A program made the position numbers and the translations under genes. Shown piece by piece: positions 47,893 through 56,335 of a stretch of 64,000 nucleotides of DNA. Source of the stretch: JBGAQP01 sp044220635 (GTDB taxonomy: Bacteria; Pseudomonadota; Gammaproteobacteria; Burkholderiales; Usitatibacteraceae); assembly GCA_044220635.1 (NCBI GenBank), contig JBGAQP010000020.1, positions 10,650 through 74,649 of the forward strand. The letters are read 5' to 3'. The notes under the pieces are model-generated. The model was not told where the DNA came from. It saw only the letters and a program-made list of their open reading frames with translations, and ran no database searches. Numbering within the stretch: the first letter of the stretch is position 1; every line of letters starts with the position of its first letter.

Positions 47893-47936
47893 CGTTCGTC
47901 AATCGCGCGCCGGCGGCGCACGATAGTCTTGCGGCC

Positions 47937-48011
47937 ATGGCAGCCAAAGGGCCGGACCGTCCGGCTCGCCTCACCGCGAGGAGCGCGAGCATGGCAGGGC
48001 ACGAGAAGTGA
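47937..48011 (+). CDS. Possible 24-residue ORF coupled to nuoA
   Basis: ATG 47937 opens MAAKGPDRPARLTARSASMA then GHEK, and its TGA (48009-48011) overlaps the nuoA GTG (GTGA), the same arrangement as at several nuo junctions. It could be a small leader that couples translation into nuoA, or chance. No Shine-Dalgarno is evident. The 115-bp gap before nuoA holds no other feature that I can support. Confidence 0.2.
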   Translation: MAAKGPDRPARLTARSASMAGHEK

Positions 48012-48373
48012 ATCCCTACGCCGTATTCCTCCTGTACATGGTCGCGATCCTCAGCGTGGTCGCGCTCATGCTGCTGCTCAACCGCGTGCTCGGTCCCAAG
48101 CCCGCGCCCACCGAGACCAAGCTCGAGCCCTTCGAGTGCGGCGCCACGGTGATCGACCCGCTGAACGTGAAGGCGGTGCCGATCAAGTACTACGCGCTCG
48201 CCATCGTCTTCATCCTCTTCGACCTGGAGACCGTGTTCCTGATCCTCTGGGCGCTGGGGGCGCAGCCGGTCACCGGCTTCATGCTCTTCACCTTCGCGGT
48301 GTTCATCGCGCTCCTCGTGCTGATCCTCGCCTACGTCTACAAGGCGAAGCTGATCGAGGGTCTCACCCAGTGA
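48008..48373 (+). CDS. nuoA: NADH-quinone oxidoreductase subunit A
   Basis: 121 residues, GTG start at 48008. Three membrane helices and the conserved loop ETKLEPFECGATVIDPLN, then KYYALAIVFILFDLETVFLI. Small membrane-arm subunit near the quinone site of complex I. First of the 14 genes nuoA-N, most of which are joined by 4-bp overlaps. Confidence 0.95.
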   Translation: MNPYAVFLLYMVAILSVVALMLLLNRVLGPKPAPTETKLEPFECGATVIDPLNVKAVPIKYYALAIVFILFDLETVFLILWALGAQPVTGFMLFTFAVFIALLVLILAYVYKAKLIEGLTQ

Positions 48374-48876
48374 ACGCGAGGACGATCCCCATCCGCGCCG
48401 AATCGGGCGCCTTCGAGTACCTGACGACGAAGAAGGACGAGCTCGTCGGCTGGGCGCGCAAGTTCTCGCTCTTCCCGTATCCCTTCGTCACCGCCTGCTG
48501 CGCCATGGAGTTCATGGCGGTGAGCTCCACCCCCTACGACACGGACCGCTTCGGGGCGGCGCTGCCGCGCTTCTCGCCGCGGCAGTCGGACCTGCTGATG
48601 GTGGTGGGCACCGTGAGCCACAAGCAGGCGCCGGTCCTGCGCAAGGTCTACGAGCAGATGTGCGAGCCCAAGTGGGTCATGGCCTTCGGCGTGTGCGCCA
48701 CGAGCGGCGGCTTCTACCAGAACTACGCGGCCGTCCCGGGCATCGACCGGATCGTGCCGGTGGACATCTACATCCCCGGCTGCCCCCCGCGCCCCGAAAT
48801 GGTGATCGACGGGATCATGCGGCTGCAGGACAAGATCGCCCGCTCCGAGCACCTCATCCTCAACGACCGGTTCTGA
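48370..48876 (+). CDS. nuoB: NADH-quinone oxidoreductase subunit B (cluster N2)
   Basis: 168 residues, GTG 48370 overlapping nuoA TGA. N2 ligands are present: tandem Cys in VTACCAMEFM, Cys in FGVCATSGGFYQNY and Cys in IYIPGCPPRPEM. The wording SLFPYPFVTACCAMEF and ATSGGFYQNYAAVPG differs from the usual betaproteobacterial NuoB (GLACCAVEM, ANGGGYYHYS), which suggests a different complex I lineage. Confidence 0.95.
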   Translation: MNARTIPIRAESGAFEYLTTKKDELVGWARKFSLFPYPFVTACCAMEFMAVSSTPYDTDRFGAALPRFSPRQSDLLMVVGTVSHKQAPVLRKVYEQMCEPKWVMAFGVCATSGGFYQNYAAVPGIDRIVPVDIYIPGCPPRPEMVIDGIMRLQDKIARSEHLILNDRF

Positions 48877-48880
48877 GGCC

Positions 48881-49354
48881 ATGTCCGCGGCGATCTTCGA
48901 CTCCGTGCGATCCGTCCTGTCCGACACCGTGGAAGAGGCATCCGTCTCGCACGGGACCCTCGTCCTCGCGGTGGCCCCCGGCGAGATCCTGCCGACGGCC
49001 ATGCGCCTCAAGGGCGATTTCGGCTTCGACCTCTTCCTCGACGTGACCGCGGTCGACTGGCCCGCGCGCGAGCCCCGCTTCGACGTCGTCTGGCACTTCT
49101 ATTCCACGAAGCACCACGTGCGCGTGCGCGTGAAGGCGCGCGTGGGCGCGGCCGACCCCACGGTCGACTCGCTCGTCGCGCTCTACGGCGCGGCGGGCTT
49201 CATGGAGCGCGAGTGCCACGAGATGTACGGCATCGAGTTCCGCGGCAACCCGGACCTGCGCCCGATCCTGCTCTACGAGGGCTTCGCGGGCCACCCCCTG
49301 CGCAAGGACTATCCCAAGCAGCAGGAGCAGCCCCTCATCGCCTACCGCGACTGA
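48881..49354 (+). CDS. nuoC: NADH-quinone oxidoreductase subunit C
   Basis: 157 residues, separate from nuoD, unlike the E. coli CD fusion. Signature block MERECHEMYGIEFRGNPDLR and LLYEGFAGHPLRKDYP. Part of the quinone-binding module in the peripheral arm. 4 bp after nuoB, 2 bp before nuoD. Confidence 0.95.
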   Translation: MSAAIFDSVRSVLSDTVEEASVSHGTLVLAVAPGEILPTAMRLKGDFGFDLFLDVTAVDWPAREPRFDVVWHFYSTKHHVRVRVKARVGAADPTVDSLVALYGAAGFMERECHEMYGIEFRGNPDLRPILLYEGFAGHPLRKDYPKQQEQPLIAYRD

Positions 49355-49356
49355 CG

Positions 49357-50574
49357 ATGGACCAGCGGCTCCCGAACCCCGTCCGGCCGGCCTTCGAGAA
49401 GCTCGAGGACGAGGGCGCGGTCATCGTCAACATCGGCCCCTCGCACCCGGCGACCCACGGCACGGTCCAGATCATCGCCGCGCTCTCGGGCGAGAAGGTG
49501 CTGCGCGCGGACGTGCACTGCGGGTACCTGCACCGCGGCTTCGAGAAGGAGTGCGAGTCCCACACCTGGGCGAACCTCATCCCCTACGTGGACCGCCTCA
49601 ACTACTGCTCGGCGCTCATCAACAACTTCGCCTACTGCGAGGCGGTCGAGAAGCTGATGGGCGTGGAGATCACGCCCCGCGCGAAGTACCTGCGCACGCT
49701 GCTCTCGGAATACTCGCGCATCGTCGACCACCTCACCTGCATCGCCGCGGGCCTGATGGAGCTGGGCGCGATGACCGCCTTCCTCTACCTCGTGACGCTC
49801 CGCGACTGGATGTACGAGCACCTCGCCGACCTCACGGGCGCGCGCGTGACCTACACCTACGGGCGCATCGGCGGGCTCGCCCGCGACCTTCCCCAAGGCT
49901 GGCTCGAGCGCCTCGAGGAGATCCTCGTCGAGTACGACGAGTTCACCGGCCGCGTGCACGGCCTCGTGGACCGCAACCGCATCTTCATCGACCGCATGCG
50001 CGACGTCGGCTGCCTCACGAGCGCCGAGGCGCTGAACTGGGGCTACACGGGCCCGATCCTGCGCTCGACCGGCGTGCCGAGGGACCTCCGGAAGGACACG
50101 CCCTACCTCGCCTACGCCGAGCTCGACTTCGAGGTCCCCGTGGGCATCAAGGGCGACAACTACGACCGCTACTACGTGCGCATGCGCGAGATGGACGAGT
50201 CGGTGCACATGATCCGCCAGCTCGTCGAGCGGCTCCCGGCCGGGCCCCTGTGCGTGGACGACCGGCGCTGCACGCTGCCCCCGAAGGAGCTCGTCTACAC
50301 CGAGATCGAGTCCCTCATCAACCACTTCAAGCTGATCATGGAAGGCCCCCAGGTGCCCGCGGGCGAGGTGTACTCGGCCCACGAGTCGCCCAACGGGGAG
50401 CTGGGCTTCTACCTCGTCGCCACCGGCGGCGGCACGCCCTGGAAGGTGCACGTGCGCTCGCCGAGCTTCGTGCACATGGGCGGCGCGCACCGCATGCTCG
50501 AGGGCTACCAGCTCGCCGACATCGTGCCCACCTTCGGCTCGATCAACATGATCGGCGGGGAGTGCGATCGGTGA
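49357..50574 (+). CDS. nuoD: NADH-quinone oxidoreductase subunit D
   Basis: 405 residues from ATG 49357. IGPSHPATHGTVQI holds the quinone-site His and GYLHRGFEK follows, with TYTYGRIGGLARDLP and INMIGGECDR at the end. Forms the ubiquinone pocket with NuoB. The version here (NIGPSHPATHG) is closer to the form common in Deltaproteobacteria and Acidobacteria than to the GPQHPAAHG type of most Betaproteobacteria (from memory). Confidence 0.95.
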   Translation: MDQRLPNPVRPAFEKLEDEGAVIVNIGPSHPATHGTVQIIAALSGEKVLRADVHCGYLHRGFEKECESHTWANLIPYVDRLNYCSALINNFAYCEAVEKLMGVEITPRAKYLRTLLSEYSRIVDHLTCIAAGLMELGAMTAFLYLVTLRDWMYEHLADLTGARVTYTYGRIGGLARDLPQGWLERLEEILVEYDEFTGRVHGLVDRNRIFIDRMRDVGCLTSAEALNWGYTGPILRSTGVPRDLRKDTPYLAYAELDFEVPVGIKGDNYDRYYVRMREMDESVHMIRQLVERLPAGPLCVDDRRCTLPPKELVYTEIESLINHFKLIMEGPQVPAGEVYSAHESPNGELGFYLVATGGGTPWKVHVRSPSFVHMGGAHRMLEGYQLADIVPTFGSINMIGGECDR

Positions 50575-51059
50575 AGCACCTCATCGCCGAGTTCGAGAAG
50601 TGGAAGAAGCGCTACCCCGCGGGCTTCGAGTCCTCCCTCGTGCTGCCGTGCCTCAGGCGCATCCAGGAGGAGCGCGGCTACGTCGCCGACGAGGACATCG
50701 CCGCGCTCGTCGAGTACCTCGCCGTGCCCCGCTCGCAGGTCGAGTCGGTCCTCTCCTACTACACGCAGTTTCGCAGGAAGCCCATCGGCCGCTGGCACCT
50801 GCAGGCCTGCCGCAACGTCGCCTGCTCCATGCGCGGCTCCGAGGGCGTGCTCGCGCACCTCTCGAGGAAGCTCGGCATCGAGCCCGGCCAGACCACGCCC
50901 GACGGGCGCTTCACGCTCTCGGAGGTGGAGTGCCTCGGCTCCTGCGGCACCGCCCCGGTGGTCATGGTGAACGACGCCTACCACGAGAACATGGGCCCCG
51001 AGGCCCTCGACCGGCTGATCGAGGGCTGCGTGGCCGCGGATCGGGCCGGGGGGAAATGA
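50571..51059 (+). CDS. nuoE: NADH-quinone oxidoreductase subunit E (2Fe-2S N1a)
   Basis: 162 residues, GTG 50571 overlapping nuoD stop. Thioredoxin-like 2Fe-2S fold with ligands in ACRNVACSM (C-x4-C) and VECLGSCGTAP (C-x3-C). Works with NuoF in the NADH dehydrogenase module. Confidence 0.95.
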   Translation: MKHLIAEFEKWKKRYPAGFESSLVLPCLRRIQEERGYVADEDIAALVEYLAVPRSQVESVLSYYTQFRRKPIGRWHLQACRNVACSMRGSEGVLAHLSRKLGIEPGQTTPDGRFTLSEVECLGSCGTAPVVMVNDAYHENMGPEALDRLIEGCVAADRAGGK

Positions 51060-52357
51060 CCATGCCCGGCCGCCCGATCCTCATGAACTTCCCGGTCACG
51101 GCGACCTCGCACACGCTCGCCGACTACCGCGCGCGCGGCGGCTACGCGACCATCGGCAAGGCGCTCGACTCCATGACGCCGGCGGACGTGACCAAGGTCG
51201 TCACGGACTCGGGCCTGCTCGGCCACGGCGGCGCCGCCTTCCCCGTGGGACGCAAGTGGTCCGTGGTGAAGCTCGACGACGGGCAGCCGCACTACCTGTG
51301 CTGCAACGCCGACGAGGGCGAGCCCGGCACCTTCAAGGACCGCTGGATCCTCGAGCACGCGCCGCACCTTCTGATCGAGTCGATGCTGCTCGCCTCCTTC
51401 GCGCTGCAGGTGCGCAACGCCTTCGTCTACATCCGGGGCGAGTTCGACCTGCCCTTCCGCCGCATCCAGGGCGCGATCGACGAGGCGTACGAGGCGGGGC
51501 TGCTGGGCGAGAAGGCCCTGGGCCGCGATTTCGCGCTCGACATCGTCGTCTACCGGGGCGCGGGCTCCTACGTGTGCGGCGAGGCCTCGGCGCTGATCAC
51601 CTCGATCGAGGGCAAGCGCGGCTATCCGCGCAACCGCCCGCCGCGGCTCACGGTGCGCGGACTCTACCAGCGCCCGACCGTCATCAACAACGTCGAGACG
51701 CTCGCCAACGTCACGAACATCGTCGCCAACGGGGCGGAAGCCTTCCGCAAGCTCGGCACCGCGAAGAGCCCGGGCACGCAGCTCGTCTCGGTCTCCGGGC
51801 ACATCGTGAAGCCCGGCGTCTACGAGGTCGAGTACGGCTACCCCTGGGCGAAGTTCCTCTACGAGGACTGCGGCGGGATCCTGGGCGGCAAGCCGCTCAA
51901 GTGCGTGATCCCCGGCGGGATCTCCACCAAGGTCGTCACCCGGGCCGACGTCGAGGCGGCCACGCTCGACAACGAGTCGCTCAAGAAGCTCGGCTCCTCC
52001 ATGGGCTCTGGCGGCATGGTCGTGATCGCCGAAGGAACCTGCATGGTGCGGCTCCTGCAGGTGCTGCTGCGCTTCTACCACCACGAGTCCTGCGGCCAGT
52101 GCACGCCCTGCCGCGAGGGCATGGGCTGGATGCACCGGATCATCGACCGCATCGTCGCGGGCGACGGCCGCCCCGGGGATCTCGACCGCCTGATCGCGAT
52201 CTCGGAGGCGAACGACGGCACCACGATCTGCGGGATGGGCGATGCCGCGGGCTACGCGACGCTCGGCTTCCTCGACAAGTACCGCGACGAGTTCGAGCAC
52301 TTCATCGCCCACAAGCGCTCGCGCTTCGACGGCCGTCTCGAGGTGGCCCTTGCCTGA
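51056..52357 (+). CDS. nuoF: NADH-quinone oxidoreductase subunit F (FMN, 4Fe-4S N3)
   Basis: 433 residues, ATG 51056 overlapping nuoE stop (ATGA). NADH/FMN loops GLLGHGGAAFPVGRKW and CCNADEGEPGTFKDRW, and the cluster motif ESCGQCTPCREGMGW with a fourth Cys in TTICGMGDA. It accepts electrons from NADH. Confidence 0.97.
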   Translation: MTMPGRPILMNFPVTATSHTLADYRARGGYATIGKALDSMTPADVTKVVTDSGLLGHGGAAFPVGRKWSVVKLDDGQPHYLCCNADEGEPGTFKDRWILEHAPHLLIESMLLASFALQVRNAFVYIRGEFDLPFRRIQGAIDEAYEAGLLGEKALGRDFALDIVVYRGAGSYVCGEASALITSIEGKRGYPRNRPPRLTVRGLYQRPTVINNVETLANVTNIVANGAEAFRKLGTAKSPGTQLVSVSGHIVKPGVYEVEYGYPWAKFLYEDCGGILGGKPLKCVIPGGISTKVVTRADVEAATLDNESLKKLGSSMGSGGMVVIAEGTCMVRLLQVLLRFYHHESCGQCTPCREGMGWMHRIIDRIVAGDGRPGDLDRLIAISEANDGTTICGMGDAAGYATLGFLDKYRDEFEHFIAHKRSRFDGRLEVALA

Positions 52358-53792
52358 GATCTTCTTCGACGGCAGGCCCTATCCCGCCGAGAAGGGCCAG
52401 ACCGTGATGCAGGCGGCCGCGGCCAACGGCGTCTACATCCCCTACTTCTGCTGGCACCCGCACCTTTCGGTGGCGGGCAACTGCCGCATCTGCGTGGTCG
52501 AGGTCGAGGACGAGAAGGGCGGCAACTGGATCGAGATCGCCTGCAACATGCCGGTATCGGACGGCATGCGCATCCTCACGGACTCCGAAGGCGTGCGCGC
52601 ACGGCGCAGGCAGACGATGGAGTTCATCACCCTCAACCACCCGGTCGACTGCGGCATCTGCGACAAGGCGGGCGAGTGCCTGCTGCAGGACCACCACTAC
52701 GCGCACAACGGCGCCCCTTCGGTCTCGACGGTGCCCAAGGTCCACGCGACCAAGTTCCACGACCTGAGCGAGCGGATCTTCATCGACAACGAGCGCTGCA
52801 TCGTGTGCCTGCGCTGCACGCGCTTCACCGCGGAGGTCTCGAAGTCCCACGGCCTGTGCATCCAGAACCGCGGCGACCACTCGCTCGTGCGCGCGACCGA
52901 GGACGGCGCCTTCGGCCGCGACGCCTACTCGGACAACGTGATCGACCTCTGCCCGGTGGGGGCGCTCCTTTCGAAGGACAACCTCTACAGGGCGCGCGTC
53001 TGGTACACGAAGCCCACGCCCCAGGTCTGCCCGGGGTGCGAGCGCGGCTGCACGGTGAACTTCTGGCACCGCAAGCCCGAGTGGAAGCTGAACGCCCTCG
53101 ATCCCCGGCAGAACGCCGCGATCGTGCGCATCACCCCGCTCGAGAACCCGAAGGTGAACGGCGCCTGGATCTGCAACCAGGGTCGCGACATGGCCCGGGT
53201 GCTCGAGAGGGAGCGCGCCGCCGAGGCGATGCTCCGCGGCCGCCCGGTCGCGCTCGAAGCCGCGATCCAGGAGGCGGGCTCGCTCATCCTGCAGGCGAAG
53301 CGCCCCGTGGCGCTCGTCTCGAGCTGGGGCTCCAACGAGGAGCTCGCCGCGTTCCGGGCCGCCTTCGGCGGCCGCCTCACCGCCTTCGTGAAGGCCGACC
53401 GCCAGGCCGGGCCCGGCGAGGTGGTCGCCGACGACTTCCTCATCCGCCCGGACAAGAACCCCAACGGCGCCGGCGCGCGCGCCCTCTTCGGCTCCGCGCC
53501 CGTGGCCTTCCCCGAGGGCACGGACCTCGTCCTCGTCTGGGGCGAGGGCTTCGACTTCGGAAGGCTGCCCCGCGGCGCGCGGATCGTCTTCCTGAACGCC
53601 TTCCTCGCGCCCGAGAACGGCCACGCGGACGTGTTCATCCCGACGAGCCTGCAGACCGAGCGCCGCGGCCACTACACGAACTGCGAGGGCGTGGTGAGCG
53701 CCTTCGAGCCGCTCTTCGCCCGGCGACCGGGCGTGGCGGACGCCGAAACGCTCTTCGCCCGGCTCGCCGCCCCCGCCGAGGCCCCCGCATGA
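52350..53792 (+). CDS. nuoG: NADH-quinone oxidoreductase subunit G, short form
   Basis: 480 residues from TTG 52350, which overlaps the nuoF stop by eight bases; no ATG or GTG lies near it in frame. Clusters in order: 2Fe-2S N1b (YFCWHPHLSVAGNCRICVVE, IACNMPV), His/Cys N5 (HPVDCGICDKAGECLLQDHH), N4 (NERCIVCLRCTRF, DLCPVGAL) and an N7-type site (QVCPGCERGCTVNFW, WICNQGRD). The molybdopterin-oxidoreductase-like part that follows is only about 200 residues, so the subunit is far shorter than the 750-900 residues usual in Proteobacteria. The frame is intact and ends in ATGA with nuoH, so this is not a frameshift. Confidence 0.93.
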   Translation: MPEIFFDGRPYPAEKGQTVMQAAAANGVYIPYFCWHPHLSVAGNCRICVVEVEDEKGGNWIEIACNMPVSDGMRILTDSEGVRARRRQTMEFITLNHPVDCGICDKAGECLLQDHHYAHNGAPSVSTVPKVHATKFHDLSERIFIDNERCIVCLRCTRFTAEVSKSHGLCIQNRGDHSLVRATEDGAFGRDAYSDNVIDLCPVGALLSKDNLYRARVWYTKPTPQVCPGCERGCTVNFWHRKPEWKLNALDPRQNAAIVRITPLENPKVNGAWICNQGRDMARVLERERAAEAMLRGRPVALEAAIQEAGSLILQAKRPVALVSSWGSNEELAAFRAAFGGRLTAFVKADRQAGPGEVVADDFLIRPDKNPNGAGARALFGSAPVAFPEGTDLVLVWGEGFDFGRLPRGARIVFLNAFLAPENGHADVFIPTSLQTERRGHYTNCEGVVSAFEPLFARRPGVADAETLFARLAAPAEAPA

Positions 53793-54937
53793 TCCAGGAC
53801 CTCGTCGTCTACGTCGTCTTCATCACCTACGCGATCAGCGTGCTGATGACCTTCGGCACGGTGCTCACCTGGGTCGAGCGCAAGCAGGCGGCGATCATGT
53901 CGGACCGCATCGGCGCCAACCGCTGCTACCTGCGCATCCCCTTCACGCAGGTGAAGCTCGTGCTCTGGGGCCTCATCCACGGCATGGCCGACGGCCTGAA
54001 GATGCTGCTGAAGGAGGACTGGAAGCCGAAGACCTACGACTGGTACGCCTACGCGGTCGCGCCCTGGGTCGTGTTCACGCCGGTGCTGCTCGTCTTCGGC
54101 GTGATCCCCTTCGGCGGCACGCTCAACCCCGGAGCGCTGCTCTCGGCCATCCCGTCGGTGTCGGAATGGTTCGGCGAGCGCAGCTATCCCATGCAGATCG
54201 CGCGCCTGGACGCGGGGCTGCTCATCGTCTTCGCCTTCGGCGGCATGTCGATCATCGGCTGCATGCTCGCCGGCTGGTCCTCGTCGAACAAGTTCTCGAT
54301 GCTCGGGGCCACGCGCGCGGGCTCGCAGATGATCTCCTACGAGCTGATCATGGGCCTCACCGTGCTCGGGCTGATCGTCGTCTACGGCACCGTCGACCTC
54401 GACGCGATCGTGCGCCACCAGTCGGGCACGGTGCTCGGGTTCCTGCCGGCCTGGGGGATCGTCTACCAGCCCTTCGCCGCCACGCTCTTCCTCGCCGCGG
54501 CCATCGCCGAGAACAAGCGCATCCCCTTCGACCTGCCCGAGGCGGAATCGGAGCTGATCGCCGGGTTCTACACCGAGTACAGCGCCATGAAGATGGGGCT
54601 CTTCATGTTCGCGGAGTTCATCGAGATCGCGATCATCGCGGCGCTGTTCACCACGCTCTTCCTGGGCGGCTACAACCTGCCCTACCTGCACGACTCGGGG
54701 TTCCTGCTGCCCGGCGGCCACGAGATCGCGCTCCCCCACTGGCTCGTCGTGCTGATCCAGCTCGGGACCTTCCTCGTGAAGGTGTTCGTGCTGGCGAGCT
54801 TCCAGATCCTGATCCGCTGGACCCTGCCGCGCTTCCGCTACGACCAGGTCCTCGCCTTCGCGTGGAAGTTCATGTTCCCGCTGGCGCTCGCGAACTTCGT
54901 CGTCACCGTCCTCGTCCTCTGGGCGCTCCAGGCATGA
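53789..54937 (+). CDS. nuoH: NADH-quinone oxidoreductase subunit H
   Basis: 382 residues, eight or nine membrane helices. Conserved TWVERKQAAIMSDRIGANR, SSNKFSMLGATRAGSQMISY and NKRIPFDLPEAESELIAGF with its acidic residues facing the quinone tunnel. ATG 53789 overlaps nuoG stop. Confidence 0.96.
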   Translation: MIQDLVVYVVFITYAISVLMTFGTVLTWVERKQAAIMSDRIGANRCYLRIPFTQVKLVLWGLIHGMADGLKMLLKEDWKPKTYDWYAYAVAPWVVFTPVLLVFGVIPFGGTLNPGALLSAIPSVSEWFGERSYPMQIARLDAGLLIVFAFGGMSIIGCMLAGWSSSNKFSMLGATRAGSQMISYELIMGLTVLGLIVVYGTVDLDAIVRHQSGTVLGFLPAWGIVYQPFAATLFLAAAIAENKRIPFDLPEAESELIAGFYTEYSAMKMGLFMFAEFIEIAIIAALFTTLFLGGYNLPYLHDSGFLLPGGHEIALPHWLVVLIQLGTFLVKVFVLASFQILIRWTLPRFRYDQVLAFAWKFMFPLALANFVVTVLVLWALQA

Positions 54938-55506
54938 AGAAGCCCTTCGTGCGCAAGCGCTACTGGAACCGGCCCGCGATGGGGCTCTGGGAGAAGGCCT
55001 ACCTCCCGGAGATCGTCCGCGGGCTCACCATCACCAGCCGCGTGTTCCTCGCGAACATGGCCAAGTGGATGACCGGCCGCAAGGGCGCGATCACCACCTA
55101 CTACCCCGAGGAGAAGCGCGCCGACTACGCGCGCGCCAACCGCGGCAAGCACATCCTCACCCAGCGCCCCGACGGCAGCCCCCAGTGCATCGCCTGCAAC
55201 CTGTGCGCGACGGTGTGCCCCGCGCAGGTGATCGAGATCGACGCGGCCTTCGACCCGCTCGACCCGGCGCACCCGAAGTCGCCCTCGCGCTTCGAGATCG
55301 ACTACTCGCGCTGCGTCTTCTGCGGCCTGTGCGTCGAGGCCTGCCCCGAGGACGCGATCCGCATGGTGCCCGAGGTGCCCGACTTCCCCTCGGCCGACCG
55401 CGCGCGCATGTGGATCACGAAGGACGAGCTCCTCAACTGGAAGCCCACGCGCGACGTCGCCAAGCCCTATCCGCCCCGTCCGGGCACGCCCCGGGAGGCC
55501 GCATGA
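54934..55506 (+). CDS. nuoI: NADH-quinone oxidoreductase subunit I (two 4Fe-4S, N6a/b)
   Basis: 190 residues, ATG 54934 overlapping nuoH stop. Two ferredoxin motifs CIACNLCATVCP and CVFCGLCVEACP with YYPEEKRADYARANRGKH before them. Passes electrons from NuoG to NuoB. Confidence 0.96.
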   Translation: MKKPFVRKRYWNRPAMGLWEKAYLPEIVRGLTITSRVFLANMAKWMTGRKGAITTYYPEEKRADYARANRGKHILTQRPDGSPQCIACNLCATVCPAQVIEIDAAFDPLDPAHPKSPSRFEIDYSRCVFCGLCVEACPEDAIRMVPEVPDFPSADRARMWITKDELLNWKPTRDVAKPYPPRPGTPREAA

Positions 55507-56036
55507 TCGAGAGCTTCCTGGGCGGCCTCGACACGCTCCTGCTCTACCTCTTCGCCGCCTCGGCGCTCGCCGGCGGCGCGGCGATGCTGATGCTGCGCCA
55601 CCCGATGCAGGTCGCCATCGCCCTCATCTCGACCATGGTGTTCCTCGGCGGGATCTACGGGCTGCTCGGCGTGCACTTCATCGCCGCCTTCCAGGTGCTG
55701 ATCTACGTGGGCGCGGTGATGGTGTTCATGGTCTACGTGATCATGCTGCTCGACGTGCGCGACATCTCCTTCCGCCACCGCTACTCGCGCCTGCGCGTGC
55801 CCGGGATCCTCGCCGTCGTGCTGCTCGTGGAAATCCTCGGCGCGGGGCTCTGGCAGGCGATGGAGGACCCGACGGGCGCCGCGCCCCGGGGTCGCGGGGT
55901 CTTCGGGCTCCAGGAGTTCGCGGCCTCCTTCCTGAACGAGTACTGGCTGCACTTCGAGCTCACCTCGGTGCTGCTCGTGGCCGCAGTGGTGGCCGCGCTC
56001 GCGGTGATCAAGGGCGGCGGGGGGGACCGTGGATAG
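55503..56036 (+). CDS. nuoJ: NADH-quinone oxidoreductase subunit J
   Basis: 177 residues, five membrane helices with LMLRHPMQVAIALISTMVFL and FQVLIYVGAVMVFMVYVIML, the TM3 pi-bulge region. ATG 55503 overlaps nuoI stop. Confidence 0.94.
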   Translation: MIESFLGGLDTLLLYLFAASALAGGAAMLMLRHPMQVAIALISTMVFLGGIYGLLGVHFIAAFQVLIYVGAVMVFMVYVIMLLDVRDISFRHRYSRLRVPGILAVVLLVEILGAGLWQAMEDPTGAAPRGRGVFGLQEFAASFLNEYWLHFELTSVLLVAAVVAALAVIKGGGGDRG

Positions 56037-56331
56037 GATGCAGCTGCTCATCGGGCTTTCCGTGGCGCTCTTCGCCCTGGGGCTGCTCGGCGTCGTGATC
56101 CGCCGCAACGTGCTCGTGATGCTGATGTGCATGGAGCTGATGCTCAACGGCGTCATCGTGAGCCTCGTCGCCTTCGCCCAGCAGGCGGGATCCGCCGCGG
56201 CGGCCGCGCTGGTCTTCCTGATCTTCGTGGTGGCCGCGGCCGAGATCGCGATCGCGATTCCCATCGTGCTGCACCTCGCGCGGGCCAAGCGCACCCTCGA
56301 CGCGGAAGCGTTCGACGACCTGAAGGGCTAG
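56029..56331 (+). CDS. nuoK: NADH-quinone oxidoreductase subunit K
   Basis: 100 residues with a GTG start at 56029 (ATG 56038 is the alternative, just after the nuoJ TAG). Three helices; VLVMLMCMELMLNGV and VVAAAEIAIAIPIV keep both conserved membrane Glu residues of the proton path. Confidence 0.94.
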   Translation: MDRMQLLIGLSVALFALGLLGVVIRRNVLVMLMCMELMLNGVIVSLVAFAQQAGSAAAAALVFLIFVVAAAEIAIAIPIVLHLARAKRTLDAEAFDDLKG

Positions 56332-56335
56332 CGCC

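Noticed and set aside
52350..53792. Frameshifted or truncated NuoG
   Set aside because: The frame is intact, all cluster motifs are present and the stop overlaps nuoH by ATGA; a short form is more likely than damage.
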